A DNA stretch of 64,000 nt from Colletotrichum lupini (lineage: Eukaryota; Ascomycota; Sordariomycetes; Glomerellales; Glomerellaceae): assembly GCF_023278565.1 (NCBI RefSeq), contig NC_064681.1, forward strand, positions 3,224,001-3,288,000. Reading direction: 5' to 3'. Position numbers and translations under genes: made by a program. Shown one piece after another: positions 1-12,647 of the stretch. Numbering within the stretch: the first letter of the stretch is position 1; every line of letters starts with the position of its first letter. The notes under the pieces were generated by a model. The model was not told where the DNA came from and did not search any database. It saw only the letters and a list, made by a program, of their open reading frames with translations.

Positions 1-1132
1 CCTCCTCCTCCACACGTTCGAGCGAGAATGCTGAATGCCACAGGTGGGCGGTATCGCTGTCGCGGCGTTGGGGACTAGCCACATCAGCTGAGAACTCTAA
101 AAAGAGAATCAACCCCTCTTTCTGCACTGATTCATTTGGCCCTGCCGACACGAAGCTCTGGCCCCAATTGGTCCCACAGTAGCGGAACACTCGGACAATT
201 AGGTTCGACAGGACGGAACACCGGGAACTCACTTGAGAGGAGAAAGACTGGGCGAATGGCTCTCTCCCCGTTGTCACTGGTTCCCTAATTGAGAAGTCAG
301 CCCAGTCGATCCTACACCCGCCACACCCTCGGGGGGTCTGGTTCGAACATGTCGGCACCTTCCATAATACAACGGGGCACCCTATATCAGCCTTGCTCAT
401 TATAGCTCATTACAGAGGAAACGGAATTGGCCCGACCCAAGACGGAGTACTCCAGTTGTCCGGGGGCGGGGTCTAGACTTACGGGTGCTTGTGGGCACCA
501 GAATGCTTCTTGATGCTTGGCAGATATTCTCGCGAAGAGAGTCCGTGAGAAGAGCTTCATGATGCTTCGTTTGGGAGGCTGGAAATAAACAACCCCGCGA
601 GGACCTGAGCACTTGTCAGTTGAATACAATCTCGATCTCCTCGATCGTCCAAAACGCTGGGTTATCTATTAAATTGCTACCGGCTTCAGTGATGGCTTTT
701 GGCAAAGGCTATCGCCCCGCTGGCTTCCGACGTCTCGCAAACTTACGTCTAACTAACTTTCCATCCGAGCAAGGACTTGACTCGAGACGAAGACCTCCGT
801 CGCGATGCAGTATTAGGGAGATACTCTACTTAAGCTCGGTATACTCGCCAACTTCAGCAGAAGACTAAATGTGTAATGACGATGAACTCGCGTTCTCTGC
901 TTCTTTAGCTCTGTCCTTTCCCTATCTAAGCTCATCATACACACCCGTTCTTGCCTGTTAAAGAGACATTAAGCATCTGCGGTACACAACTTACTTTCTC
1001 GTCTTGGACATCCATATATCTCCAAGAACTGCCGGCTAAGACTTCTCTGCTTGGGAAACAACCATTAAGCTTAGTGTGCAGCCTTAATTCAAGAAGACCG
1101 GATCTTCATTCTTAAGCTTGTTGCACAAGGCA
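1..1132. other. Upstream region of the Zn2Cys6 regulator, no gene seen
   Basis: I see no convincing coding region here; the short open frames start at non-ATG codons or lack any recognisable domain. The last few hundred bases are the presumed promoter and 5' leader of the regulator that starts at 1133. CGGGAAC-type sequence occurs near position 220, related to the TTCCCG motif found in several other intergenic regions of this cluster. Confidence 0.5.
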
Positions 1133-2476
1133 ATGTCGACGCAAGCACCCAGAGAAGGTATCTCCCTTGTTTTTAACCGCAAGAGAAGAAAGGTCCGCAA
1201 GTCCTGCAACGCCTGCAGCTCTCAAAAGATTCGTTGCGGTAAACAGCGCCCAAAATGCCAACGCTGCGAGACAAAGGGCCTCGAGTGTGCTTACAGCATG
1301 TCAATGCGGACTGGTGAGCGCCCTCGCGTTCTCGCCTCGCCAAGCTCGTTGTCGGATACCCAGGCAACGATATCACTTGTCATGAGAGATGGCCCAGCCC
1401 TGGCCATGTCCAATGCCTCGACCGTTTCTCAGATCTCACAACAGCAGCAGCAACAAGAACGCCGTATGTCAGAGCAGCCTTCGGAACACCACACCGACCT
1501 CCAGGATGAGATGATGTGGCTGCTGGAAGGCACCTCAGATTCTGACAATCTCTTGGACCAGAGTCTTTGCTTTGACGCCACTGCGGACTTTGGGGTTCCA
1601 ATGACTCTGAACGACTTGTCTGCTGCTTCGACAAAACACTCATCTGCGGCGATGCCGACTCCTATGACACAGGAATACGACAGAACTTCCTTTTTCGACC
1701 AGCCTGTGGATCACAAAATGCAACAGTCCATGGATGCATCAATGAGACGTTCCGGCACAGTCGACTCAGCTCGCAGCAGCTCCAGCACGTACTCAGACGA
1801 CGGTCTCTCTCGTCACAGCAAGATCCACGACTGCACCATGGAGGTCCTGGAAATTGTCTCCGACTTTCATGTCCTCGCGCAAGGTTGCCTCACTGCCGTC
1901 AAGGACCCGACGTGCACGTCCCACCTTGAGCGCCTCCTCGACGACACCCCCCGCGAGATGGGCACCGTCTTATCGCACAACCGGGAGATCCTCCGCAGGC
2001 TCAACAATCTCCTCGACTGCCGCTGCTTCATGCGACAAGAAGTGCTTGTTTTGGTGTACCTGGCCGTTTACAAGGCCCTGGGCTGGTACGCGGCGATCCT
2101 TGGTGACGACGGTTCGTCCCAAGATATGGACCAATCACAGTTTTCGCTCTTTGGGCGCATAGCCATCACCACCTCGTTCGTCGGAAGTTACTGTCTGGAT
2201 AATGAGGCGCAGCGACTTGTTGCCGCGCACTTGGTCCTGACGCACGTCCGCGAACACGTCGATCCTCTTATCAAGAGGTTGCGCCACTGGCACCCTTCGG
2301 CGGCCAGGCATAACTCGTTGCCGTCTACACCGTCTTGTCCCGATGCAACCACCTGTTCGATATCTTTCCCCGTCACCAAGGGACGCATGTCTAGTGTTAT
2401 CGACCAACACCACCAGGCACTCCAGGAGGAACTTGAGAGAATAACATTCAAGGCAAACAGTATCAAACGTACATGA
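1133..2476 (+). CDS. AflR-type Zn2Cys6 transcription factor (CTB8-like)
   Basis: This is probably the pathway-specific regulator, acting in the nucleus. The protein has 447 residues from the first ATG at 1133; an in-frame extension to 1118 would start at TTG and is not used. Residues 25-52 form a perfect C-x2-C-x6-C-x6-C-x2-C-x6-C binuclear zinc cluster, preceded by a basic run (NRKRRKVRK). A Gln-rich stretch follows at about residues 103-112. The C-terminal half, from about residue 230, resembles the AflR regulatory domain, with its dispersed Cys and Leu (CTMEVLEIVSDFH onward). No intron is apparent. Its 3' end faces the O-methyltransferase at 21068, but the two are now separated by an 18-kb transposon nest. 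In Cercospora the equivalent regulator is CTB8; that identity is inferred from family and neighbourhood. Confidence 0.88.
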   Translation: MSTQAPREGISLVFNRKRRKVRKSCNACSSQKIRCGKQRPKCQRCETKGLECAYSMSMRTGERPRVLASPSSLSDTQATISLVMRDGPALAMSNASTVSQISQQQQQQERRMSEQPSEHHTDLQDEMMWLLEGTSDSDNLLDQSLCFDATADFGVPMTLNDLSAASTKHSSAAMPTPMTQEYDRTSFFDQPVDHKMQQSMDASMRRSGTVDSARSSSSTYSDDGLSRHSKIHDCTMEVLEIVSDFHVLAQGCLTAVKDPTCTSHLERLLDDTPREMGTVLSHNREILRRLNNLLDCRCFMRQEVLVLVYLAVYKALGWYAAILGDDGSSQDMDQSQFSLFGRIAITTSFVGSYCLDNEAQRLVAAHLVLTHVREHVDPLIKRLRHWHPSAARHNSLPSTPSCPDATTCSISFPVTKGRMSSVIDQHHQALQEELERITFKANSIKRT

Positions 2477-2721
2477 TTTTCGTATTCAATTTTTTTCCAT
2501 TTGATTTTCTTAACCTTCATTTGTCTGCAACATCCGGGTGTTGGATAGGACATGGGGTTTTGGGTAATTTTACTACTTTACAGGTACTTTGTATAACTTT
2601 CCGGTCCGTCACATTAAAGCGAAACACCAGAAGTGTAGAATTAGGTGTCACATCTTACGTTAGTATCAAACCAGCTTTCAGGCATTAGCAGCATTTACTG
2701 GCTTTTAGGCACAGCAGCGAA

Positions 2722-2729
2722 TTAGATAT
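2722..2729. repeat. Target site duplication TTAGATAT, left copy (DNA transposon)
   Basis: The eight bases TTAGATAT stand here and again at 20699-20706, directly after the right TIR. The left copy is now separated from the left TIR by the later Copia insertion. Eight bases fits the hAT and Mutator-like (MULE) superfamilies. Confidence 0.85.
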
Positions 2730-2730
2730 G
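2726..2730. repeat. Target site duplication ATATG, left copy (Copia element)
   Basis: ATATG immediately precedes the left LTR and is repeated at 9641-9645 immediately after the right LTR. It overlaps the last four bases of the DNA transposon's own target duplication plus the first base of its TIR, which shows that Copia inserted after the DNA transposon. Confidence 0.9.
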
Positions 2731-2956
2731 TGTTGGTATACACGTAGGCAGGTCAGACCTTTTGGGTCGCGACTAGGTCAATAGGTTAGTATAGGTCTAT
2801 TGCGTGTGTATAGGAGGGGAAGATCGTGGGCAGAGCCCGCGGTCCCTCAGTGGGTATAGGTAGGTGGAAGGGTCCGTCTGCACGGGCCCAGACTGCCTAC
2901 CTACTACCCCTACCTAACTACCTAATAGGGCCCCTTTTCTACCTCGTAATCTAACA
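2731..2956 (-). repeat. Copia LTR, outer copy
   Basis: A 226-bp LTR beginning TGTTGGTATACACG and ending TAATCTAACA. It is noticeably less mutated than the other copy and retains several CA and TG dinucleotides. Confidence 0.93.
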
Positions 2957-3379
2957 TTAGCAGTCTTCTACTTTTATAGTAGAAAAGGCTAGAATAGGGG
3001 CTGGGTCCCCCGCTAGCGAGAACTAGTAGTAGAATCTATAGTTAATCCCCTAATTAGAAGTACCCAAAGCCGTATACTAAAATTTTAGTATAGCTTTTAC
3101 TATAATTATTCGTATAAAAATTTTAGTATCCCCTCCTTCCGATTACTTCCCAATCCTCTAATATATATAATCTATATACCTAAACTCCTTAGAAATTATC
3201 GAATCTAGCGTAGTTAAAAAAGAGCTTTTTATTAATCTAACTACGCCCTAAATACGTGCGTTTCTTTTTAAGCCGAAGCCCGAGAGGCGTATACGTTCGC
3301 TAGACGACTTACTACCTATAATATACTACTATTTTAACTATATATTACCTATCCTTCTATCTTAATTATAATAATTCCT

Positions 3380-3870
3380 TTACTAACGAATCGTTCGAGG
3401 GACTTGTTCGGTATGCTCTTTATAAACCCGTCGGCTAGGTTATCGTCGCTACTAATTTAACGGATCTCGCAGAGCTCGCGGCATTTATATAATTACCTAA
3501 GTACTATAATGTTTATTATAAGGCGCTTTTCCTTTATAGTACCTAGCTTAACGAGGTATTTATATAATAAGTATAAATCTATATAGACTATAATAAGGAT
3601 CTTCGGAACGTCGAGTTATTTAGTAATAAGGTCTAGGGTAGTTAAGATAGTATAGGTAATATTAACGCTTATAACTATTTTATAGACCTCTAATACTAGC
3701 ACGCTCTAAGTAATCCTTTTGCTCTTCGTAGAGCTATAGTAGATAATATTACTATTAATCGTAAAGCTCTCGTTAGTCTGTTCTTTATTCGCAAGGATAA
3801 TAATATAACCTAGTTATGAGGTATAATTAGCGTTATTTACAAATAACCTATCTACGAAAACGAAGAGTTT
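3380..3870 (-). pseudogene. Copia Pol RNase H relic
   Basis: Minus-strand translation from about 3,867 downward recovers a recognisable Copia RNase H/C-terminal Pol segment with in-frame stops at RIP-type positions. It fixes both the superfamily and the orientation of the element. It is not functional. Confidence 0.75.
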
Positions 3871-6800
3871 AGCTATAATTAGATCTAATAGTATAAATAT
3901 AAGCCCTCGGTCTAAGTATTCTATTTACTATTTAATACGACGGTTTAGCGTAGTATAGTTAATAAACGACGGATCTACTTAGTATTAAGTAGTAAACGAC
4001 GTATTAAAAGCTATTTCTAATTAGTAAATTAATGCGATATAAGTACCTCGAGCTCGTTACTTAACGAATTATTATTTAACGTCTAATACTAAGGGGTTAA
4101 CCTACTTAAGCTTCTTCCCTTAGTTCTTTTATCTAAGTACTATATTAATACCTTTTAGTAAGATAATCCCGCTATTAAAAATAAGCAGCTCGTTAGCCGA
4201 TAGTTATTACTTTAGTTTAGCTAGTAGCTTAGCGCGCTTAAGCTCGGTTTTTTCTTTTTAACTAAAAGTCTTATTTAACAATCTAATAGTATTATTAGTC
4301 TATATATTAATAATACTAAATAATCCGCTTTCTCTTATTAAGATTAGTAAGTATAGATCGAACGTAGATATTATTATCTAGAGTATTTTTAAATAATACT
4401 TACTATATATTACTTACTAATAAGTACTAGATTTTATAAGACTATATAGTAGCTATACGACGTATAGAACAGTGCCCTTAGGGTATAGATAACGGATCCG
4501 AGCTAGTAATTAAGTAAAAACCTTACGGTAAAAAGGTTAGCTTAATTATATATATATTTAGGTAATATCTCGTAGCTAAACGACGTAGCCTTCCCAGATT
4601 AGGGTCGGGGCTAGGGCGAGGATTAGATATTAACTAGTTCTTTAGATTATTAATAACTACGTAAGGATCTCCTTCTTCTCCTCATTATTATACCCTTATA
4701 TAACTAAGTAAGACTTTTCGATAGGGTTAAGTCCTAGGTTCTTAATCTTATTAACGAATTAAGACTTAAATATCTTTATATCCCTATGTTTAGGGCTAAG
4801 TTAAACGAATTTAATTACCCCTCTCTTTACTAGTCCTAAAAGCTCTTTACTAATAGATTTTATAAAAAGTGCTCTTAGGGTAGTAATAATGCCCTTATTA
4901 CGGAGCTTAGTAACTAGTTTAAGATTTACCTCTTTTTTAAATATAAAATAAATCGTAATTATAAAAGTATTACCGCGGCCGCGCTATATTAATATTCTTC
5001 TAATCCTCTTACTCCGTAATAAAGAGTCGTTATTAACTACGACGACGATCTTATTAAGGACTTTGTTTATAATAGCGCTATTATTAGTTAGTTAGTTAAC
5101 TATAGGGATTAGTAAGTAGTCGACGTGCTCTATTATCGTAACCGGTAGCTCGGGGTCGACCTCTTCTAAGTACTAGGGTTTGACTATAGTAGCCCAGAAG
5201 CTTATTAGGCCGTAAGGTAATTCTATTATATAAGTAGTGCTATTTATTAAGACGAGCTTAAATAGGCCTTTCTATCCCTTACCTTCTTACTAAACTTTAA
5301 CGTTTAACTATAGTAATAAATTAATAGTATAGGAGATATTTAGTCCGTTTCGAGTAGCTAGTGCCTCGCTTATTTACTTATTAATATAAAGTCTACGGAC
5401 TTCCCTTATTACTTTTTTAACTACCTCTATACGTTAGGTAATATCTAGCGACGGTAGAGATTCGTTAGAAGTACGTAGAAAAGCTCTAAAGACGAGGAGT
5501 ATAAGAACGAGGCTATTTAGGCTAACTATATCGTTAACTACTTTAATTGTGGCCTAAAGTATAACCTCCGCGCTTATCGATAGGTACTTATTTTAAATAA
5601 TATTATATACCCTTTTAAGTACCGCGTGGTATCTCTTAGCCTTACCGATACTATTATAAGCTTCGACGGGTACTTTTTTAACTTTAATAAATATAGATTT
5701 AGTAAAAGATTTGAACTCTGCGGTACTAAAGTTCTTATTAGTATTTATAATAATTTAGTCTAGCGGACCGAGGTAGACGTCGATCTAATATAACCGAAGA
5801 GCTTCCTATATATACTTTATAATTATGTCTATAAGGAACTTTGTCGCTTAGAAGGAAGTAATAGTATCGACGACGTAAAGTACTAGTCGGTTAGTGCCCT
5901 TATAATCTATTAGGTATATTACGTTAATTACGACTTTATAGTTAAAATCGTAATTATCTCGTAGGGTGAATTTAAATCGGCTAGGGGTAGTAGCGTTAAG
6001 TTAGTATTATTAGCAAATCTTTATAAGCTTCTTAAGGGCTACGATCTCTATATCGTTACTAAACTACTAGAGTAGCTTTAAGAGACGAGGAACCGAAGGG
6101 TAGCTAAAGCGCCGATATAAGCAGCGCAATTCGCCCTCTATTAAGTAGTTAGTAATAGCTTTCTTATTATTAAGGAGTAAAAGCTAAGGGTATCCCTATT
6201 TATAAATAATAAGTACTATAATATCTCCCTTAACTAGTAAGTTATTAATATTATTAAAATATACTCCTAGCTTATCTATGTCCCTTAGGTAGTATAAGAA
6301 AGGAGTATTAGTTAGTAAGACGTAAAAAGTAATATTACCGAATAAGGTACTAACGACCGTAGATCTTAATAACTTTACGAGTTCGCCGTTACTAAATCGA
6401 ATACCTACCTCGCTAGCTCTAGAGGTATTGAGAGTAACTTTAGGTCGTTATTATTATAATACGAGGAATTAAGGGTAGCCCGTAGTTAAGAATTCTATAG
6501 CGTTAGTATTAAGTATAATACCTTAAAAGTCCCCTAACGAGTACTTCTTATTTAATAAGAAGGAGGTCGCTAGTTCCGTAGGCTTAGTTAACTTATTAAT
6601 AAAAGTAGTATTAGTAAGGCTATGCTCTATTACTTAGGTAGCGAGGATATTTATAAAGGTTCTACTATTAGTAATAGTCGTAAAGTATATTATTAAGATC
6701 TAGACTTTATTTTTATAATTACTTTTATAGTTAAAGTCGAGGCTATTAAAGTATTAGATTATAGTATTATTATCGTCGTCGTTAGTAGGGGCGGTTCTTT

Positions 6801-9414
6801 TATAAAAGGCAAGGAACTATAAATATAAGCTCGGTATAAATCTCTTATTTTTTTTCTTATTATTTTTATACTTCTTATATACCTAACGTCGCTCTTCTTC
6901 TAAGTACTTAGTTAATTAATAGCTAGTCTTATAATAAACGAAATACTTTTTATTAGTAGTACCGCGGCCGCGTTAATTCCGCTTATTAAATCGGGTCTCT
7001 TTACTAGAGCTATTATAAGTACGGTCGGTCTAGTAAGTAGCGGGGACCTCTTTATCGTAAGTACTATCTTAGAGATATTATTACTTATTGCGGTCGCGCT
7101 CTCTCTTTATAGTATTAATCGAAGTACTAAGCTAGTAATAAATATTAGTAAATATAAGTACCGGGTTAAGTATAGTAAGTTTATATTTTAGTATACTACT
7201 TACGTAGTAGAGGAGTTAGTTACTTATATTAAAAATAGATCCCTAGGTAGCTAGCGCCTTATAGAGGATTATAATATAGTTAATTAGCGCTTATAAAATC
7301 TATTAATTCGACTTACCTAGGTTCTCGCGAACTATAGAGTACTAGTAGAGGTTATAGAGCTTAGCGAGGTAGTTCTAACGGCTCGTAGGCAGCTCGAAAT
7401 ATTCCTAGGTCCTTTAGTATATTACGTTAAAGCTAAGCGGGTTAGAGGTACTACTAAGTTAGTCGAAGTAAAAAGTTAATGCCCTTCCCTTAAGCATATT
7501 TAGGAAAGTACCGGAATAGTATCGTTTACTAATTCCTACCCGTTAGTATAGTACTTTAAAGATCTAAAGCTTCTTACTAAAAATATTATATTTCTTACTA
7601 CTATACTTATTCTTATCGTCGTAGAGCTTAGTAAGGTTAATTAATTAGCGGGTATTAGGTATAATATCGTCTTTAGTTTTTATATCGAAGTATAGTATTT
7701 AACGGAGTAGATTTCGCTATTAGGTAATAATAACTTTATTCTCTAGTTCTTCTTTTTTTTTTTTTTAAAGAGGCAGTAGGTCGGTCGGTCGATAGCGAGG
7801 CTAAGGTTAGAATCTTAATTACTAAGATTAAGCGAGTTAGGGTTATAAGGATTCCCTTACTATCTCTCTAGCTTACTAAATAAGATTATTAGTATTTATT
7901 AGCTACGGGAGTAGTAAGTAGAGGAAGTAAGGATCGTAGTATAATATATTAAAGTATTTAGCACGGCTACGGTAGGCTACGATTTCCTTAGAAGTCTAAG
8001 TAAGGAAGTATTAAGTATTAAGGGCGCTAGCGATCTTTTTTATTATTCGATTACGATCTTTAATCGTTAAATTAATACCGTTATTTATAAGGAAGTCTCT
8101 TAGCTTCCTAAGAATCGCACTTTTTACTCTTAAGAAGTCCCCTACTTCCTAGCTTTAAAAGTCGGTCTTAAAGTCCTTTTATAGCTCCTCGCCCGTTAGG
8201 CCGTCTTAATAATAGTATCTTATTATATAGAGGATAAAGGTATTAAGCTTTTTATTATTCGTAAGGGCGGGTATAATATTAAATAAGCCCTATTAAGTTA
8301 AGTTAACGTAGTCCTACTAGTAAATTAGAATTAGGTATAGTTTTATAATTTAAGAGTATAGGTAGGCCGGAGGTAATATTAACTAATCGTTAGACCCTTC
8401 TTACTTATTACTAAGGCCGGCGGTTACTATAGTATATTTACGAAGTAAGTTATATAATAGAAGATTATTATAGGATATAATCGTCGTATTATAATTATAA
8501 TATAACGTTAGTTAAGTTAAAAAGAGTAGTAGGTCGGTCGTAGCGATCGTTTTAATAGTAATAAGCGGGCTATTATTATTAATTAGAAAATTCTACTTTT
8601 TTAACGAGGTATATAGATAGAAGGTTACTAAGGTCGGCGAAAGGTTATAAAAAGGGAAGAAAGGCCTTTTGCGACCGTACTTTTAATAATAAATAGAGGA
8701 TTCCGTCGGCTACTAATTAGCGATTCCTTTTAGTACTTCTCGTACTTTATTTTACTAGTTTAGTCTCGGAGCTTTTATTAAGTTAAAAAGAGGTAGATTT
8801 ATTAGTAATATAAAATAGATCCCTACTACTACTACTATTAAAATCTTTTCCTTTCCTTAATATCTTAGAACACTTTACTATTAGTAAGAGATTCGCTATT
8901 AACATACTTATAATTCCGAAGGTCTTATTATCGCTAAGCGCTAGTACGCTAGCGATCGTCGGATTAATTTCTTAGTAGTTAATCTCCTCTTACTTATTAT
9001 TAGTTTAAGGTAACGCTTAGTTATAATATATTCGAAATAGATTCCTCTACGAGCGGTTTGATTAGAGGGAAGTTAATAGTAGTAATAAGGCTAGCGGAGA
9101 TAATATTAATAATAGAGGCGAGGTTAATAATAATAATAAAGTAGTTAATCTTTCCGTAATAGTAGTCTTAATAAAAGAGATTATACGTAATAGAGCGCGC
9201 TCTTAACGGCCCGTAACTAGTTAATTAGTTATTAGCTAGCGGTAGTAAAAGAGAGCTAAGATAGTATAGACTGGGCTGCTTATTATTAGTTAAATAGACA
9301 GAACTAAGTTAATAGGTCGAAATAGCTAGCGAGGTAGGTCGAGGCTATCTCTTTTATAGTTATATCCTTACTAACCTACGGTAGAAATATATATATAATT
9401 TAACTACTAATTAG

Positions 9415-9640
9415 TATTAGTATATACGTAAGTAGGTTAGACCTTTTGGGTTACGACTAGGTTAATAGGTTAGTATAGGTCTATTGCGTATATATAGGAG
9501 GGGAAGATCGTGGGCAGAGCCCGCGGTCCCTTAGTAGGTATAGGTAGGTAGAAGGGTCCGTCTACACGGGCCCAGACTGCCTACTTACTACCCCTACCTA
9601 ACTACCTAATAGGGCCCCTTTTCTGCCTCGTAATCTAACA
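9415..9640 (-). repeat. Copia LTR, inner copy
   Basis: Also 226 bp, aligned without gaps to 2731-2956. By eye there are about 17 differences, all transitions, and nearly all put T or A in this copy where the outer copy has C or G (for example TGTTGG became TATTAG). Confidence 0.93.
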
Positions 9641-9645
9641 ATATG
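9641..9645. repeat. Target site duplication ATATG, right copy (Copia element)
   Basis: Directly follows the inner Copia LTR and matches 2726-2730. The final G at 9645 is also the first base of the DNA transposon's terminal inverted repeat. Confidence 0.9.
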
Positions 9646-9702
9646 AGTTCTGCTAGGGGGGCTATGTTAGTTAGCTAGGGGGGCTATGTCCTACTTTTTC
9701 TA
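9645..9702 (+). repeat. Left terminal inverted repeat of the DNA transposon
   Basis: 58 bp starting GAGTTCTGCTAGGGGGGC. It pairs with 20641-20698 on the opposite strand, and all mismatches I see are transitions. It contains the 15-mer CTAGGGGGGCTATGT twice, at 9653-9667 and 9675-9689. Confidence 0.9.
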
Positions 9703-11049
9703 ACTAATAAGATAATCGCGATTTTCTTAGCCACTAGCCTCGCACAGAACCTACTTACGTAAACTTATATAATTCGAAAATTATTTTAGTTTTTATTATA
9801 ATAATTAAAAGATCTCAACGAATCTCGATTTCTATTAATTTTAATTAAAACTTCCTTAACTACGGCCTCTAATTAACTAACTAAGTTACTAGAGCTATAG
9901 TTTTACTAATGCTATTAAGGCTAGAAGAGGCTAAAGTTGTTTATTACGTCTCTTTACTACTAGTTACTAAGCTTCTTCTACTTTTATTACTTAACCTCTA
10001 CTTATTATTATTATTAACTACGTACTTTACGAGGCTAACTCGTTATTATTATTATTATACTTAAATACTAATTAATTACGGCGTATACTCTATTTAATTA
10101 ATTATAATACTAAGTTCTAAGCTCTACGAAGTTATTTAAATACCCTTACTATTAGCCGGGCTAGTATTACTAAGGAGGTAAGTGCCCCTAAGGAGGGGGG
10201 AGTTAGTAAAGTGCCGTAATAAGTAATATTTTTATTTTTTAAGTACTTACGCAAAGTAGTAATAATAATAAGGTCTTTAATATTAAGTAGGGTATTTCTA
10301 ACGTTCTAATTTAATAATAAAGTTAGTATAATTTATAAATCGTTAAGATAAACTTATTAATAGCTAACGTAATTACTAACGAGGGTAAATATATATTTTT
10401 ATAAATAGCTCCTTATGCTTTATAAAATCGAGTAGTTTATAACTATATAGTAGTTAGTACTAGTTCGTAAAGCTATTAAAGCACGGTAATAGATTAAGAG
10501 GGCGAGGAATCTAGTTAGTTACTAGTAAGGGAAGGGCTCTCTAGTACTAAGTACTTATTAGCTCTAGTACTTTTAGGCTAACCTCCTTAAAAACGGTTCT
10601 AAGCTAGTTATAATAGAGGTACTTATAGCGAGTACGAGACTCTATTACTACTACTCTCTCTTTATAAGTACGGGCCTTATTACGTAATATCTCTTTAATT
10701 ATTTAAGTAATTCTAGCACGTATAGCTTTAACGAAGTAATGCGGGATATTCTTATAAAGAATATAAAAAGTGAATATTTATATAGAAGCAAGAATATATA
10801 AATATAGGGGAAATAAGCGTATATAAAAGAGGTTTTTATAGTAAAGAGAGTAATATAGTTAAATTACTATATAAGAAGTTACTTACTTAATAAAAGGTCT
10901 AAATAGGTAAGTATACGCCTATATATAGGTATAAAAACCTCCTACTAAAATATTCCATTACTTATTAATTATAATATAATTAATAAGTATATACGTAAGT
11001 AAATACGTAATCGTAGTACGTAATTCCGCCTTAAGTAAATTCTAGATTA

Positions 11050-11900
11050 TTTAGTTACCTTCTAGTACTTTCTATTGCTTACGTAAGCTTATATAAGCAG
11101 TATTACTTATATAATTAATACCTATAATAATCTATAGAAATCGTAGATTAATATAGTATATAGTTTGCTTACGTAATATTGATAATAAGGCGAATAATAA
11201 GGTAAACAAAGTTACCTTCGTAATAGTAATAGTATATAAGTCGGAGTTATTATTAATAATATATAACTTTAGGTCCTTATAGGCAGTTTTAATAGGACTA
11301 TTAGTCCTAATACCAAAGTTCTCGTACTAAGAAATAAAGTAATTAGCCTATTAATATCGTAAGGGGAAGTAAGTATCTATAATATACTTTAAAAATAAGT
11401 CCTAGTTAGTAAACTCTACTAATAAGCGGTCCTAAGTAGCGTTAAAATTATCCTTAGTATTACTATATATAATATAAGCCTATAGTTAATAAAAGCCGGT
11501 AAGTATATAAAGAATTTCCTAAGGCTACTAGCTAAGGCTAAGGGTCTTATTAGCCCGGGCTTTATTATTAAGGTTCTAAATAGCTTTATTTTTAGTAGCC
11601 TCCTTATTATAATTAACGTCGAGCTTATTGATAAGCCCGCCGGGGCCCTTTTACTTACGCTTAACGTAGAAGCTAACGTTCTAATTAATATAAAAAATAT
11701 AAAGCTAAAGCTAGGTATTAGGCTAGACTTTTATTATTACTAACCTTACTGTATCCTCGAAGTTAATAATAATTACCTTAGACCGCTTAGTATTAATCTC
11801 GGCCTAAATAAATTTAACGGACTTAATAAGGAAGTCGTAGCCCTCGCGGCGTTTTATTAAAATAAGGCCGAAAATATAGTTATATAAAGAGCTAATATTA
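11050..11900 (-). pseudogene. Transposase relic, MULE-like
   Basis: Minus-strand translation gives long stretches of biased but protein-like sequence broken by stops, with a recognisable NFGIRTNSP..TAYKDLK segment. I infer a Mutator-like transposase from that pattern. Limits are approximate. Confidence 0.5.
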
Positions 11901-12642
11901 GTAATCTTAGTAACTTAAAAAGTATTAAGATATACCCTAAAGAAAAAAGTAGAGTCTAAGAGAGATAAGGAGGTCTCCTAAACATTAGTTTTTACTTAGA
12001 ATAGTAGTATTTTAAACTAATTAGTCTTATATATATTATTAAGCTTAATAACTTTAAGAAACCGCTTTTATATAATCTTATACTAAGGGTAGGTCTAAAC
12101 GAAGCTTATAAGCTAGTTAAGATTTTTTAATAATTATTAAATATAGTACTTATATCTTATACTCGTTAAGATACTTACGAATTATTAAATAATAGAGCGA
12201 CTATCGAGTTCTTTTAAGCGAATTTATCAGCGGGTATTATTAATATCTTTTTACTTAATAAGGGACCTAAGCTTAGTATTTCGAACAATAATAGCTACTT
12301 TACATAACTTAATAGCCTTATACTTAGAGACGGTCTCGAGAAGGGTTTATTACGTAGTAATAAGCTTTTAGTAAAGCTTATAAATAGAAGGGTCTAAGGA
12401 AGGTACGTAGTTATAAGTAGTATACTTAAGAATAAAAGACTATTATTAATCGTTAGAAGCTCGGGTAGAAATAACTCCATACTAAGGGTAATTATTTTTC
12501 TAAATAAATATAGTGCGGGTACTAAAGCTACGAAGTTAATAAGTAGTATTACGGTCGTAAGTAATTTTAAAGCGTATAAATAGTTTAGGCTCTTCTCGGT
12601 AATTACTAGCGTTTTATTAGATTATAATAAAGCCGTAGTTAT

Positions 12643-12647
12643 ATACG
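12643..12647. repeat. Target site duplication ATACG, left copy (Gypsy element)
   Basis: ATACG immediately before the left Gypsy LTR, repeated at 20351-20355 directly after the right LTR. Confidence 0.85.

Larger units (their letters stand above)
2731..9640 (-). mobile_element. Ty1/Copia-type LTR retrotransposon, RIP-inactivated
   Basis: The element is 6,910 bp with two 226-bp LTRs (TG..CA) and a 5-bp duplication ATATG. Its coding direction is the minus strand. The clearest relic is the RNase H end of Pol at about 3,380-3,870: read on the minus strand it gives FVD followed by NNANYTS and GYIIILA, the Copia RNase H block normally written as a TDASFANN/SQ.GF.I series. Further downstream come the conserved Ser-Thr-Lys, LVKLGT.EKRL and SSDDNLADG segments, broken by RIP stops. 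Because RNase H lies next to the left LTR, the left LTR is the 3' LTR. No frame remains functional. Confidence 0.9.
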
